Below are positions 42,639 to 50,752 of a DNA stretch of 50,752 nt, piece after piece. The notes under the pieces are model-generated. The model was given only the letters and a program-made list of their open reading frames with translations. It was not told where the DNA came from and ran no database searches. Every line of letters begins with the position of its first letter. Positions within the stretch are counted from its first letter, which is position 1. The position numbers and the translations under genes are program-made. The stretch is from Methanorbis rubei (GTDB lineage Archaea > Halobacteriota > Methanomicrobia > Methanomicrobiales > Methanocorpusculaceae): the NCBI RefSeq assembly GCF_032714495.1, contig NZ_JAWDKB010000008.1:1-50752 (forward strand), in the 5' to 3' direction.

Positions 42639-43396
42639 TATACTCGCTCGGGGTTGATGCAGGATCAAGGTACACGAAGTTTGCTCTGATGAGTGGAGAC
42701 AAAATTCTTGATCTGCGTATGGCTCCTTCAGGCTGGAACACGAAGGAACTCGCTCAGGAAATCGCAGACGAGCTGTGTCAAAAGCATGGGATCTCCCGAT
42801 CTGATCTCAGAATCACGGCGACCGGTTACGGCCGCGTCGCGGTTGAGGCGGACTCGGCGGTGACGGAGATCACCTGCCATGCGCTTGGCGTGCATTATCT
42901 GAATCCTGATGTTCGGACGGTGATCGATATCGGGGGTCAGGACAGTAAGGTGATCGTCTGCGATGCGGATGGGTCGGTTGTGGATTTTATTATGAATGAC
43001 AAGTGTGCTGCCGGCACCGGAAAATTTCTTGAGATGATGCTTGAGACGCTTGGGGCAACGTTTGCGACGCTGGATGATGTGGTGAGGGATGCTGTTCCTA
43101 TCAGAATCACGAGCACGTGTGCGGTGTTTGCCGAGTCCGAGGTGATCGGACTTCGTGCGAAGGGTGCTGACCGTGCGGAAATTCTTGCAGGCGTCGTTGC
43201 CGCGACTGCTGATAAGGCGGCTGGTCTTTCTGCCCGCGTGAGGGTTGCGGATACGGTTTGTTTCTCAGGCGGTCTTGCGTCAAGCGAGGCGGTTCGTGCG
43301 GCTCTTGCTGAGCGGCTGGGTCGTGAGGTAGTGACGGCGCCAGAAGCGCAGTACGCGGGAGCGATAGGGGCTGCGGTGAAAGGCGGGATGGGATAA
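42635..43396 (+). CDS. ATP-dependent activase of the hydroxyacyl-CoA-dehydratase family
   Basis: The 253-residue protein has an ASKHA ATPase fold: [28 protein letters not shown] and [16 protein letters not shown]. Cys124 ([11 protein letters not shown]) and Cys162 ([12 protein letters not shown]) would hold the [4Fe-4S] cluster shared by the homodimer. It uses ATP hydrolysis to push one electron to a very low potential in the partner reductase encoded just upstream. This two-gene set recurs in methanogens. Confidence 0.9.
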   Translation: MIYSLGVDAGSRYTKFALMSGDKILDLRMAPSGWNTKELAQEIADELCQKHGISRSDLRITATGYGRVAVEADSAVTEITCHALGVHYLNPDVRTVIDIGGQDSKVIVCDADGSVVDFIMNDKCAAGTGKFLEMMLETLGATFATLDDVVRDAVPIRITSTCAVFAESEVIGLRAKGADRAEILAGVVAATADKAAGLSARVRVADTVCFSGGLASSEAVRAALAERLGREVVTAPEAQYAGAIGAAVKGGMG

Positions 43397-43440
43397 TTTT
43401 CTGGGTTACACTGGTGTTGCCCATTAAATTCCTGCCTCCT

Positions 43441-43603
43441 GCCTCCCACGGAAAAACGGAGCACGCGGAAATATACACGGAAAAAACAACACGGAGCAGA
43501 CGAGAACATCACGGAAGTATAACGTTGAATGTGAGTTCCGTGCTGTTCACGTCTGCTCCGTGTTGTTTTTTTTCCGTGCGTTCCGTTTTTCCGTGGGCGG
43601 AGC
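43441..43603. repeat. Family A palindrome A9
   Basis: The left end is CCTCCCACGGAAAAACGGAGC and the right end TTTTTCCGTGGGCGGAGC. GGAGCAGACGAGAAC faces GTTCACGTCTGCTCC over a short loop. This is the simplest full copy of A, and its right flank resembles that of A8. Confidence 0.85.
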
Positions 43604-43663
43604 TACGATGAACGTTAGTTGTCAATAAACGAATTTACGAACAAAACCGATTACACTCCATCC

Positions 43664-44611
43664 TCATATCTGCCTGAGTGCAGACCCCGCATATCCCGCA
43701 ACCGCCTCGGAACGCGTGGTAAGAATGATATTCGTCCGCCTGCCGGCATCCGCTGCGAGCCGCATCAGAGCAGAGATATGATCCTCGTCAAGTGCGGTCT
43801 CAATATCATCGATCACAATCACCTCAGGCAGATCTTCAGAGACAAAAAGCACCGCATAACAAAGAAGCCTCAGTGTTCCTTCTGAGAGATACTGCACCGG
43901 AATTAACATTGGTCTCTTCTGTGACTCCCAGCGCAGAGATTTTTCCGCTCCCTCTTTGATCACGACAAATCTGATGAACTCAGGCTCGACTTCTGAAAGT
44001 GCCTGCCGGATTTTTTCAAATGCATCCGGATAATTTTCCGCGAGATAAATCAGGCATGCCTCAAGATTTTTTCCGGTCGGATAGAGCACTCTGCCGGTAT
44101 CATTTATCTCATGGCTCCTGATCGCCGAGGGAAGCAGAGACCCGATCCACCAGCGGTTCATCTCACGCATGAGCGGATACACCTCGCTCTCCTTTCCATC
44201 CATGGGGACCCCGAAGATGCTTTCCCGCTCACAGGTCTTCACCTCGGTCGTCTCAAACTGAGTGGGGTCTTTGTGATCTGCGACAATCAATTTTTCGCGT
44301 CTGAGTATGAGCCGTGAAGCATCCTTTGGATCAAGGGCGAGCGCAGCCGTGTAGGACTCTCTGCCCCGCTTCACAGACAACGTAATCTCTTTTGTCTCTT
44401 CAGGGCCGAAGTGAAAAAGTGCTCCGGTGTTCGAAAAAACTTCTGTCCAGTCAGCAAGAGACCTTCCGGCAACTGCTGCAAGTAGACGAAACGCTGTCAC
44501 AATCGATGACTTTCCGGTTCCGTTTTTTCCGAAAAATACCGTCAGACCGTCTGCTTCCACGCAGTATTTTTCAAAATGCCGCAGTCCGTGTATCTCAATT
44601 TTTTCGAGCAT
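43664..44611 (-). CDS. ABC/SMC-type ATPase, RecF-like
   Basis: The 315-residue protein begins LEKIEIHGLRHFEKY and has Walker A GKNGTGKSS (28-36). The ABC signature is YLSEGTLRLL, and Walker B is EVIVIDDIETALDEDHI with the catalytic Glu. TTRSEAV serves as the switch region. There is no long coiled coil, so it is not a full SMC or Rad50. Proteins of this AAA_21-like group occur in DNA metabolism and sometimes in defence (OLD/Abi) pairs, but no toxin or nuclease neighbour is visible. It starts 15 bases downstream of tRNA-Leu on the same strand, so it is probably expressed from the tRNA promoter. Confidence 0.8.
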   Translation of the reverse strand: MLEKIEIHGLRHFEKYCVEADGLTVFFGKNGTGKSSIVTAFRLLAAVAGRSLADWTEVFSNTGALFHFGPEETKEITLSVKRGRESYTAALALDPKDASRLILRREKLIVADHKDPTQFETTEVKTCERESIFGVPMDGKESEVYPLMREMNRWWIGSLLPSAIRSHEINDTGRVLYPTGKNLEACLIYLAENYPDAFEKIRQALSEVEPEFIRFVVIKEGAEKSLRWESQKRPMLIPVQYLSEGTLRLLCYAVLFVSEDLPEVIVIDDIETALDEDHISALMRLAADAGRRTNIILTTRSEAVAGYAGSALRQI

Positions 44612-44626
44612 GGTGATGAAATGGTA

Positions 44627-44710
44627 TGCGAGGAATGGGATTCGAACCCATGAACTCCTTGAGACAGGGTCCTAAGCCCTGCGCCGTTAACCTGGCTTGG
44701 CAACCCTCGC
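44627..44710 (-). tRNA. tRNA-Leu (anticodon UAG)
   Basis: On the minus strand the acceptor GCGAGGG pairs with TCCTCGC (one G-U). The D stem is GCC/GGC, the anticodon stem CAGGG/CCCTG with loop CTTAGGA (anticodon TAG), and the variable arm is long, as in tRNA-Leu. The T arm is ATGGG-TTCGAAT-CCCAT, with discriminator A. CCA is not encoded and no intron is present. Length is 84 nt. Confidence 0.95.
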
Positions 44711-44848
44711 GCTGCAAATATGCTCTTAATTATGTGGAACGGATGTAAGATGAACTTTCTGTAAAAGCAGGCGTTATTGTTTCCTTTCCTGCAACTGAGA
44801 TGGGGAGTGGGGTAGGGCGTTGATCATAATTTTTGGGATTTTAACTGC

Positions 44849-44988
44849 GGTCTCACTTGGAGTAACCACTGAATGCACGGAAATATCACGGAGCTTCACT
44901 GAATGCACGCAGGCGTTCTCCGTGTATTTTTACTTTCCGTGAAACTCCGTGTGCTCTGTGCATTCCGTGGTTACTCCAAGCGAGACCA
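44849..44988. repeat. Family B palindrome B6 (short form)
   Basis: GGTCTCACTTGGAGTAACCA and TGGTTACTCCAAGCGAGACC are the outer ends of a hairpin. Its arms hold CACGGA words and a GCAGGCGTTCTCCG block also seen in B1. The GAATAGGAGTTACGCG ends are absent. It lies upstream of tRNA-Leu and downstream of glnA. Confidence 0.85.
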
Positions 44989-45009
44989 CAGTACCATCAA
45001 AAAAAAGCA

Positions 45010-46338
45010 TTAGTAGTTTGCCAGATACCGCTTGATTTCCCAGTCGGTGATGGCGCGGGAGAACTCTCCCCACTCAAGTTCGCCCAGCCGGTTAATCTGA
45101 GCAACCACATGCTCGCCCAGCACGTCGCAGAGAAGTTTGTCCTCCATAAGGGCATTGTTTGCCACCTGAAGGTTCCAGGGAAGACAGCGGATGCCGGCTT
45201 CGCTGCGTTCAGCTGCGGTCATGCGGAAAATGTTTTTGTCGATACTTTCCGGCGGTTCAATTTTATTGATGACCCCATCCATTCCTGCCGCAAGCATCAC
45301 GGCGAACGTGAGATATGGGTTGCAGGTCGGATCAGGGCTGCGGAGTTCGGCACGGGTACTTCGTCCACGTGAAGAAGGGACGCGAATCAGTGTGGACCGG
45401 TTCATCGCCGACCATCCGACATAGACCGGTGCTTCGTATCCCGGGATCAGCCGTTTGTAGGAGTTGATCGTCGGGTTTGCAACTCTCGTGATGCCGTCGA
45501 TGTGTTTGAGCAGGCCTGCGATGAAGTGGCGGGCGGTATCGGAGAGCTGATGGTCGCCGTTCGGATCAAAGAATGCGTTCTCGCCGTCCTTCATCAACGA
45601 ACAGTTGACATGCATGCCGGAGCCGTTGATTCCGTAAATCGGTTTCGGCATAAACGTTGCATGCAGATTGCGTTTCAAGGCAAGCGTCTTTGCCACAAAC
45701 TTGAATGTCACCACTTTGTCTGCCATGCCGAGCGCATCGCCATAGGTGAAGTCGATCTCATGCTGGCTTGGCGCCACTTCGTGATGCGATGCCTCAATGT
45801 TGAAACCCATCTCCGAAAGCGAGATCACCAGATCGCGGCGGACATCTTCGGCCGGGTTTGCGGGAGTCTGATCAAAGTAGCCGTTGTGATCCTGTAAATT
45901 CACCGAGGCATGACCGTCCACCATGCGGAAGAGGAAGAACTCCATCTCTGGGCCTACGTTGAAAGTGTAGCCAAGCTTTGCAGCTTTTTCTATCTGTGTC
46001 CGCAGAATGCGGCGGGGGTCACCTGGAAATGGTTCGCCGTGCGTTGTGTAGACATCGCAGATAAACCGGGCTGAGCGGAACTGATCGTCAGACCATGGGA
46101 TTATCTGATAGGTGGACGGGTCCGGACGCAGCAGCATATCGGACTCCTCCAGCCGCGCAAACCCCTGAATAGATGACCCGTCAAAACTGATGCCATCGGT
46201 CAGTGCCTTCTTCATCTGTTTCGTCGGAATCGCAACGTTTTTCGGCTTGCCTTCCAGATCCGAGAACTGGAGGAGAACCGACCGTACATTATCACCCTCA
46301 AGCTTGGAGAGTATTGCGTCGATTTCGTCAGAAACCAT
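45010..46338 (-). CDS. glnA: Glutamine synthetase type I
   Basis: The 442-residue enzyme makes glutamine from glutamate, ammonium and ATP as a dodecamer. It has FDGSSIQGFA, GPEMEFFLF (metal Glu), ASHHEVAPSQHEIDF, and NGSGMHVNCSL with the catalytic His. NRSTLIRVPSSRGRSTRAELRSPDPTCNPYL near 360-390 is the active-site region. The adenylylation Tyr motif of enteric enzymes is not seen, so control is probably by other means. The start at 46338 gives the family N-terminus. The frame extends to 46584 only by reading through repeat D3. A TATA box, GATTAATATCG, lies about 20 bp upstream. Confidence 0.96.
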   Translation of the reverse strand: MVSDEIDAILSKLEGDNVRSVLLQFSDLEGKPKNVAIPTKQMKKALTDGISFDGSSIQGFARLEESDMLLRPDPSTYQIIPWSDDQFRSARFICDVYTTHGEPFPGDPRRILRTQIEKAAKLGYTFNVGPEMEFFLFRMVDGHASVNLQDHNGYFDQTPANPAEDVRRDLVISLSEMGFNIEASHHEVAPSQHEIDFTYGDALGMADKVVTFKFVAKTLALKRNLHATFMPKPIYGINGSGMHVNCSLMKDGENAFFDPNGDHQLSDTARHFIAGLLKHIDGITRVANPTINSYKRLIPGYEAPVYVGWSAMNRSTLIRVPSSRGRSTRAELRSPDPTCNPYLTFAVMLAAGMDGVINKIEPPESIDKNIFRMTAAERSEAGIRCLPWNLQVANNALMEDKLLCDVLGEHVVAQINRLGELEWGEFSRAITDWEIKRYLANY

Positions 46339-46429
46339 GTGTACATGTGGGTGGTGAAACGATATTAATCTTCGATTCATGGGGAGTTTGCTCACTTGTA
46401 ATGTCACGAAAAAATTCTGTTGATTTTTG

Positions 46430-46515
46430 AAAAAAAACGCGAATGGCGCGAATCGCATGCCTGCGGCCTGCTCACCGCTTCGCAGAATAAAAAAATCGCC
46501 AATGGCGATTTTTAA
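46430..46515. repeat. Family D element D3
   Basis: AAAACGCGAATGGCGCGAAT is followed by module C (46455-46486), AATAAAAAAATCGCCAATGGCGATTTTT and no right half. Module C sits at the junction between the outer repeat and the inner palindrome, the same place as in D1 but on the other arm. Confidence 0.8.
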
Positions 46516-46619
46516 GAACTTATGAAAATTACATATTTTTGGATCGTTTTTTTTTCGTTTGGAAAAGTATAGAGATTTTTTCATTCGTGTTTCAGATGTT
46601 CATTTTGCGTACCATGACG

Positions 46620-46840
46620 AACATTTAATAGTTCTAAAGTCTATGATTCAATCAGGCAGAGATACCCCATCTCAATGGTATCTGCCGGGGAGTGATAGCA
46701 TAACTTCGGTCAAAACCACTACAGCCACCCAAAAATCTCCACATGCGTTGTGAATTAAACCATCCTCATGCACCAAGGCGATCGATTTGGTCTGCCAGAC
46801 AGATACAATACGAGGGAGGGAACATCCCTCTAATTTTTTT
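46620..46840 (+). ncRNA. Candidate structured small RNA
   Basis: ACATTTAATAG (about 46621-46631) can serve as TATA box. About 25 bp on, a stable hairpin GGCAGAGATACC / GGTATCTGCC (46655-46686) begins. A second hairpin GAGGGA-GGGAACA-TCCCTC (46812-46830) followed by a run of T ends the segment. The roughly 185-nt stretch between has stop codons in all frames and no repeat-family sequence. A second TCTGCC near 46791 could compete for the GGCAGA of the first hairpin. Its place between polB and glnA suggests, but does not prove, a link with nitrogen regulation. Confidence 0.35.
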
Positions 46841-49257
46841 TAAAAAAACATATCCAGCGTCGTCTTCTTCGCCTTCGTTGGATCGAACTCGTCCCAGTCC
46901 CATCCGAGAGCATCGAAGATCCGTGTTAACGGAGCACGAATCGTTTTCTCCAGCATCGTCTCCCAGTCGATCTCAAACGCGTCGTCAGGAATCTGATCAG
47001 GATACTCAAAGCAGAGCACATCAGTGTTTGGATACTTCTCAGGATCGTTCGAGCGTTTGATGTAGAGCCTCTTGGGCTTGCTGCCGCGTTTGAAGTCAGT
47101 CCCAAGATACTTATTCGAGTACTGTGCTCCCCGGCCGTGAGCATCAAGCACCGCATAATCGCCAAGGGCCTTGTTGATGCCGCTTGGAATCCCGGCTTTT
47201 TCCAGAGGACACCTCCCTGCCCGATACATCCGCAGAACCTCAGGCAGATACTCCTTCACCTCCTCCTTGCCGTTGCCTTTCAGGATCATCTCCAAAACCC
47301 GCTCCTGCACCTCGCGAGTGATAGGCGCTGAATCGGACCGTTTCATCTCAAAGCCGGTAATGTCAATCTTATTGACCTCCTGCCCCTCCTTCCAGATCAA
47401 GTGGCCGGCGTACCGCTTTTTTGCCCCGCCCTGAAAAAATCTCCGGTAAATTTTCTCGAACTTGATTGAGAAAAAGTTCTGTTCCGCACCAAGCGTATCG
47501 CGGGCAAAGTCGGTGTAGCTCGCATTCAGCTCCTTCTCCAGACTCTCTGCAATCGCCATGGTTTCTTCCAGGGAAATATTTGGCAGCTGCACGAAACAGG
47601 AGTCGGTATCTCCGTAGATGACCTCGTATCCACGCGCTGTGATGATGCCTTTCGTGTGCTGAATGATTGCCCGCCCGACCGAGGTGACAGCCGACCCGAT
47701 GTCACGGTCGTAAAGCCGGAACCTTGAGAATCCCGACACCCCGTAGTAGGTGTTCATGATGACCTTCAGCACACTCTGCTGCATATCATAGAGCTTGTAC
47801 TCGGGCGAATCGTAGGGGAACGTGTTCCTGAGTTTTTTCCGGTCATCACGTTCGGTCATCAGCTCGCTGATGATGCTGCGGGTCAGACCGTCAGGACTTT
47901 TTTTGAACCTGATGCCGTTCGGCGCATGAATTTCGCCGTCCGGCGACTTTGTCTCAGGCGACGCGTTTAACGTCATCATCGCCATTGGATAGAGAGACTT
48001 CAGATCCAGCACGATCACATTCTCCTTCACTCCTTTGCTTGGCGCAAAAACGGTCGCGCCTTCAAACTCTTCGCCGGTTGAGTTCCCTTTTGAGGGAAGC
48101 ACGAATTTTCCGTGAGCTTTTCTGAGAATGTAGATGTCAATTACGTTTGAGGAGTTCAGCGCTTTGTCGAGTGGACACCCGACGTATCGCGAGACCTCCT
48201 GATAAAACTCGATGATGTCGTTTTTTCGGTTGATGCCTACGCACAACTCCACATCCTTGAAGTTGTACTCCACCATTTTGAGGGGATCATTGTTCCAGAG
48301 ATCGCCCAGCGTTCCGGCATACCTGACCTTTCGTTCGCCGAGTTCATCCTCGGCGATCGCGTCAAGCCGGTAGGACTCCTTCTGACTGCTCTGCATCTTT
48401 TTGTAGGCGGTCAGAAGATCAAAGATGACGCGGCCGCGCATGGCGTCGCGTTCGGTTGCGCCCGGCAGACGGGCGAAGGCATCGGTTTTGAATCCGAGAA
48501 CTTCGGCACGCCGGAGAATATACATCGCATCAAAGTCGGCAAAGTTCCAGCCTGAGAGGATGTCAGGATCTTTTTCGCTGATGTAGGTGATGAATGCGGT
48601 GAAGAGTTCCTTTTCGGTGTTGTAGACGCAGATTGTGTGGCTGTCACGGACAAAGCAGCCGTTCGCGAGTCCCGGCTGCTGATAGTAGTCGACACGCGTT
48701 TTCCCCTGAAGCACGAAGCTGGTGTAGTGATCGTCGTAGGAGTCGTGGCAGGTGAGGCAGATGATCGGGTCGCGTTCGGGTTCGGGAAATCCGTTGCGGT
48801 CGTCGCACTCGATATCGCACATGCAGACGCGGGGATGCGACTGCACGACTGCGGGCATGACGTCGCGGTAGCTGCAAATTTCTGCGGGAGCGGTTACTCC
48901 GCCGGTGAGGCCTGCGTCGATTAAAAAACGGGTGGCAAACGGAATGTCTGCCTCGTAGTGGTGGTAGCGGTCGCGGACCGTTCTGACGTCGGTCGGTTTC
49001 TGGGTATAGATGCGGCGAAGCGGTTCACCTTTGATGGAGACGGCTTTGTCGCTGGTTACTTCAATATTGTCCGGGTGGGGAGCGTCAGCCTCTTTTTCCC
49101 AGGCCCAGAAGTACGGGCGGAAGTCTGTTATCTGCAGATGTTTTGCTGTTCCGTCTGTTGTTCTACCGAAGATATGAACGACCGGCCCTCCGGGTGCGTT
49201 GGTGTACTCGGCCTGATTGATGGCTATGGTTATCTGGGAGTTTTCTTCCCCGGCCAT
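46840..49257 (-). CDS. polB: DNA polymerase, family B
   Basis: The 805-residue replicative polymerase has the 3'-5' exonuclease motifs CDIECDD (Exo I), SGWNFADFDAMYI (Exo II) and YNFKDVELC (Exo III). The polymerase motifs are VIVLDLKSLYPMAMM (A), VLKVIMNTYYGVSGF (B) and IYGDTDSCFVQ (C). The last residues, TTLDMFF, form a PIP box for PCNA. It lies directly behind the malate dehydrogenase gene, whose stop overlaps its start (TGATG). Full length, no intein. Confidence 0.97.
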   Translation of the reverse strand: MAGEENSQITIAINQAEYTNAPGGPVVHIFGRTTDGTAKHLQITDFRPYFWAWEKEADAPHPDNIEVTSDKAVSIKGEPLRRIYTQKPTDVRTVRDRYHHYEADIPFATRFLIDAGLTGGVTAPAEICSYRDVMPAVVQSHPRVCMCDIECDDRNGFPEPERDPIICLTCHDSYDDHYTSFVLQGKTRVDYYQQPGLANGCFVRDSHTICVYNTEKELFTAFITYISEKDPDILSGWNFADFDAMYILRRAEVLGFKTDAFARLPGATERDAMRGRVIFDLLTAYKKMQSSQKESYRLDAIAEDELGERKVRYAGTLGDLWNNDPLKMVEYNFKDVELCVGINRKNDIIEFYQEVSRYVGCPLDKALNSSNVIDIYILRKAHGKFVLPSKGNSTGEEFEGATVFAPSKGVKENVIVLDLKSLYPMAMMTLNASPETKSPDGEIHAPNGIRFKKSPDGLTRSIISELMTERDDRKKLRNTFPYDSPEYKLYDMQQSVLKVIMNTYYGVSGFSRFRLYDRDIGSAVTSVGRAIIQHTKGIITARGYEVIYGDTDSCFVQLPNISLEETMAIAESLEKELNASYTDFARDTLGAEQNFFSIKFEKIYRRFFQGGAKKRYAGHLIWKEGQEVNKIDITGFEMKRSDSAPITREVQERVLEMILKGNGKEEVKEYLPEVLRMYRAGRCPLEKAGIPSGINKALGDYAVLDAHGRGAQYSNKYLGTDFKRGSKPKRLYIKRSNDPEKYPNTDVLCFEYPDQIPDDAFEIDWETMLEKTIRAPLTRIFDALGWDWDEFDPTKAKKTTLDMFF

Positions 49258-50114
49258 CAGACTCTCCGGCAGATGTCACGCAGGAATTCTGCTGCATCCT
49301 GAAGTTTTTTCTCTTCCCATGCATCGAGTTCCCATGAGTCGTCGACTTTTGCACCATTTTTACCGAGAGTTGCCGGAAGTCCGAGGGCGCAGCCGTCAAT
49401 GCCGTAAGCGCCGTCAGCAGGAATTGAGCAGGTGATGAGCCGGCACGAGTCGGTTGTAACGTCCTTTATCATGCTGCAGATATGGTAGGCAGGGCCGAAT
49501 ACGGTGCCGGATTTTCCTTTGATGACCGGCATGGAGGAGGCACAAATGTCCTCAAGAATTTGTTCTCGGACTGACTCCGGGACTTCGACGTCGAGCCGCG
49601 AAAAGATCGGGACCTGATGATCGCCATGTTCTCCAAGAACGCGTGCGTCGCCTGTAATCCCGCAGGATGCGAGCGCGACGGCAAATCTCCGGCTGTCTAA
49701 AAGGCCGCCAAATCCCATGACCTGTTCCTGTGAGAGGCCGGTGTGTTTTGCAAAGTACCAAGTGAATGCATCCATCGGGTTGGTGATGACGATTAAGTGA
49801 CCGCCGAATCCGCCGAGCATCTCGGTTGCTTCGCGGGCGACCGGTAAGTTTGCTTCAAAGAGGTCGGCGCGCGTTTTGATGTCCGGGGTTCGTGCGGCTC
49901 CGGCAGAGAATACACAAAAGTCTGCGTCGCGGAGGCGTTTTGTGTCGGTGGAGACGGTGATGTCCATTGCGTGCATCAGGTCAAGTTTTTGGGCGGTGAG
50001 CATGGGCTCGTACATGTCGTGCAGGATTATTTCGTCGGCGAGACCGAGAGAGGCTGCAAGGAATGCAACTTCTCCGCCGATCCGTCCGGCACCAAGGCAT
50101 GCCAGTATTGTCAT
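49257..50114 (-). CDS. mdh: Malate dehydrogenase (LDH/MDH family)
   Basis: The 285-residue NAD(P)-dependent enzyme interconverts malate and oxaloacetate. It has ACLGAGRIGGEVAFLAA at the start and SAGAARTPDIKTRADLFEAN, with the two Arg residues that select the dicarboxylate. ITNPMDAFTW, and GEHGDHQVP with the catalytic His, follow. The ATG at 50114 gives the usual N-terminus. The longer open frame reads through repeat A10. It is slightly short for the family but complete. It is coupled to polB by a TGATG overlap, an odd functional pairing. Confidence 0.9.
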   Translation of the reverse strand: MTILACLGAGRIGGEVAFLAASLGLADEIILHDMYEPMLTAQKLDLMHAMDITVSTDTKRLRDADFCVFSAGAARTPDIKTRADLFEANLPVAREATEMLGGFGGHLIVITNPMDAFTWYFAKHTGLSQEQVMGFGGLLDSRRFAVALASCGITGDARVLGEHGDHQVPIFSRLDVEVPESVREQILEDICASSMPVIKGKSGTVFGPAYHICSMIKDVTTDSCRLITCSIPADGAYGIDGCALGLPATLGKNGAKVDDSWELDAWEEKKLQDAAEFLRDICRRV

Positions 50115-50201
50115 ATCCTGTAGTATTGATCTGAACAGGATATCAGTATTGGGAAACCTGTCTGTAATATTTTGGATGTCGCTTTGTCGCTTCGTTTCGT
50201 A

Positions 50202-50283
50202 GCTCCGTCCACGGAAAATCGGAAAACACGGAGCTTCACGGAAAAACAACACGGAGCAGACGTGAACAACACGGAATTTTAAA
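50202..50283. repeat. Left arm of family A palindrome A10
   Basis: GCTCCGTCCACGGAAAATCGG, then CACGGAGCAGACGTGAAC and ACACGGAATTTT lead directly into B7. The right arm of A is not found before the window ends, so it is either deleted or further on. Confidence 0.8.
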
Positions 50284-50624
50284 TAGGAGTTACGCGGTGT
50301 AAAATAGCATAAGAAAAAAGGGTTTCTCTGCCCTTGGTTTTATTTGGGGCAACCACGTATCGCATGCCTTTGGCCTGCTCACCGCTTCGCGGGAACACAC
50401 TGAACACACGGAATTCCACGGAAAAAAACACAGAATACCGCTTCGCTTACGGAAAACACGGAACGCATGCTTTCGGCCTGCTTACCGCTTCGCGGGAAAG
50501 CCTAAGGAAGTTGGAATTTCACATCGGAGACATCTACACATACCCGTACTCTTAGTCTTTCCGTGTTTTCCGTAAGCGAAGCGGTATTCTGTGTTTTTTC
50601 CGTGGAATTCCGTGTGTTCAGTGG
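50282..50624. repeat. Family B palindrome B7 with two module C insertions in one arm
   Basis: The left end is AATAGGAGTTACGCGG. The left arm carries module C at 50362-50395 and 50465-50498; the right arm (from about 50551) carries neither. The loop (50510-50555) contains CACATACCCGTACTCTTAG, the reverse complement of the B2 loop orientation. The right terminal repeat is missing. Confidence 0.85.
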
Positions 50625-50720
50625 TACACGGAATGTCAGAAAGGCGTCTCAAAAAAATCGGTAGCAACTGCCGCCATTTAACGATATCTCCGGTTGAGGG
50701 AGTAATTACAGAAGACAAGA

Positions 50721-50744
50721 AAATGTCAAAGTGCTTTGACATTT
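50721..50744. promoter_or_regulatory. Perfect 11-bp inverted repeat at the window end
   Basis: AAATGTCAAAG and CTTTGACATTT are separated by two bases. It is compact enough for a dimeric repressor site or a strong hairpin. The gene it serves lies beyond the window. Confidence 0.4.
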
Positions 50745-50752
50745 GTGTGAAA

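Noticed and set aside
46339-46584. N-terminal extension of GlnA
   Set aside because: It runs through family D element D3 and adds 82 residues not found in the family.
46559-46753. 64-residue open frame in the polB-glnA spacer
   Set aside because: No domain, poor codon pattern, and it crosses the predicted stable hairpin of the candidate RNA.
50115-50252. N-terminal extension of malate dehydrogenase
   Set aside because: It includes translated repeat A10 sequence; the Rossmann glycine loop belongs at the very start.

Overview
The window reads as a chromosomal segment of a methanogenic archaeon, most likely of the order Methanomicrobiales and close to Methanocorpusculum (an inference from gene content). 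It carries RadA, a three-OB-fold RPA, a family-B DNA polymerase with a PCNA-binding tail, archaeal-type AlaS, F420-dependent NADP reductase, methanogenesis marker 9 and anaerobic cobalamin genes. Promoters are TATA-like, several genes look leaderless, and the tRNA has no encoded CCA.

Layout. 1-1142 is A+C-rich on the given strand and nearly gene-free; it holds a short ribbon-helix-helix protein. 1143-3054 is a five-gene, stop/start-overlapping cassette (RHH protein, HNH endonuclease with HTH, zinc ribbon, unknown, small HTH) that looks like a virus or plasmid remnant. 3574-6034 makes lysine (DapL-type aminotransferase, LysA), followed by RPA. 8304-9996 is radA plus a phosphoglycolate phosphatase. 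10059-17275 holds a PRC-barrel protein, a CBS regulator, a NOG1-like GTPase, serS and alaS. 17592-23274 (minus) is an eight-gene cobalamin operon, cbiT-L-F-G-H-C-D-E. Next come a double-chagasin lipoprotein, a YwbE protein, a PD-(D/E)XK nuclease, the marker 9/CitG-like/DUF447 operon, a permuted-looking solute-binding lipoprotein, a PanE-MobA-like pair, an RND exporter, an acylphosphatase operon, F420H2:NADP oxidoreductase and glutamate dehydrogenase. 39401-41128 (minus) pairs a class I FBPase with a relative of FBP aldolase/phosphatase that has lost its metal ligands. 41505-43396 is a 2-hydroxyacyl-CoA-dehydratase-like reductase with its ATP-driven activase. The rest is an ATPase gene right behind tRNA-Leu, glnA, and an mdh-polB pair.

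The most striking content lies between the genes. Nearly every larger spacer is filled by members of a few families of long imperfect palindromes, about 18 elements and roughly a tenth of the window. Family A has ends GCTCCGCCCACGG and sequence TTCCGTGCTGTTCACGTC. Family B has ends GAATAGGAGTTACGCG and arms made of CACGGA words, and is repeatedly nested in the loop of A. Family D contains AATCGCCAATGGCGATT. Family F has a perfect 24-bp terminal inverted repeat. A 34-bp module C (GCATGCCTTCGGCC...) is spliced into A, B and D. Its two mini-hairpins show a compensatory base change between copies, and a further 17-bp module is spliced into C. Arms of one palindrome are far more alike than arms of different copies, and the loop of B occurs in both orientations. 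No transposase is visible here, so these look like a nested, non-autonomous, structure-preserving repeat system. This is the best candidate for something undescribed.

Other items to check are a 20-bp motif shared, at the same distance from a TATA box, by the radA promoter and the first bases of the window; a candidate structured RNA between polB and glnA; and perfect palindromes in front of gdhA and between the solute-binding protein and panE genes.
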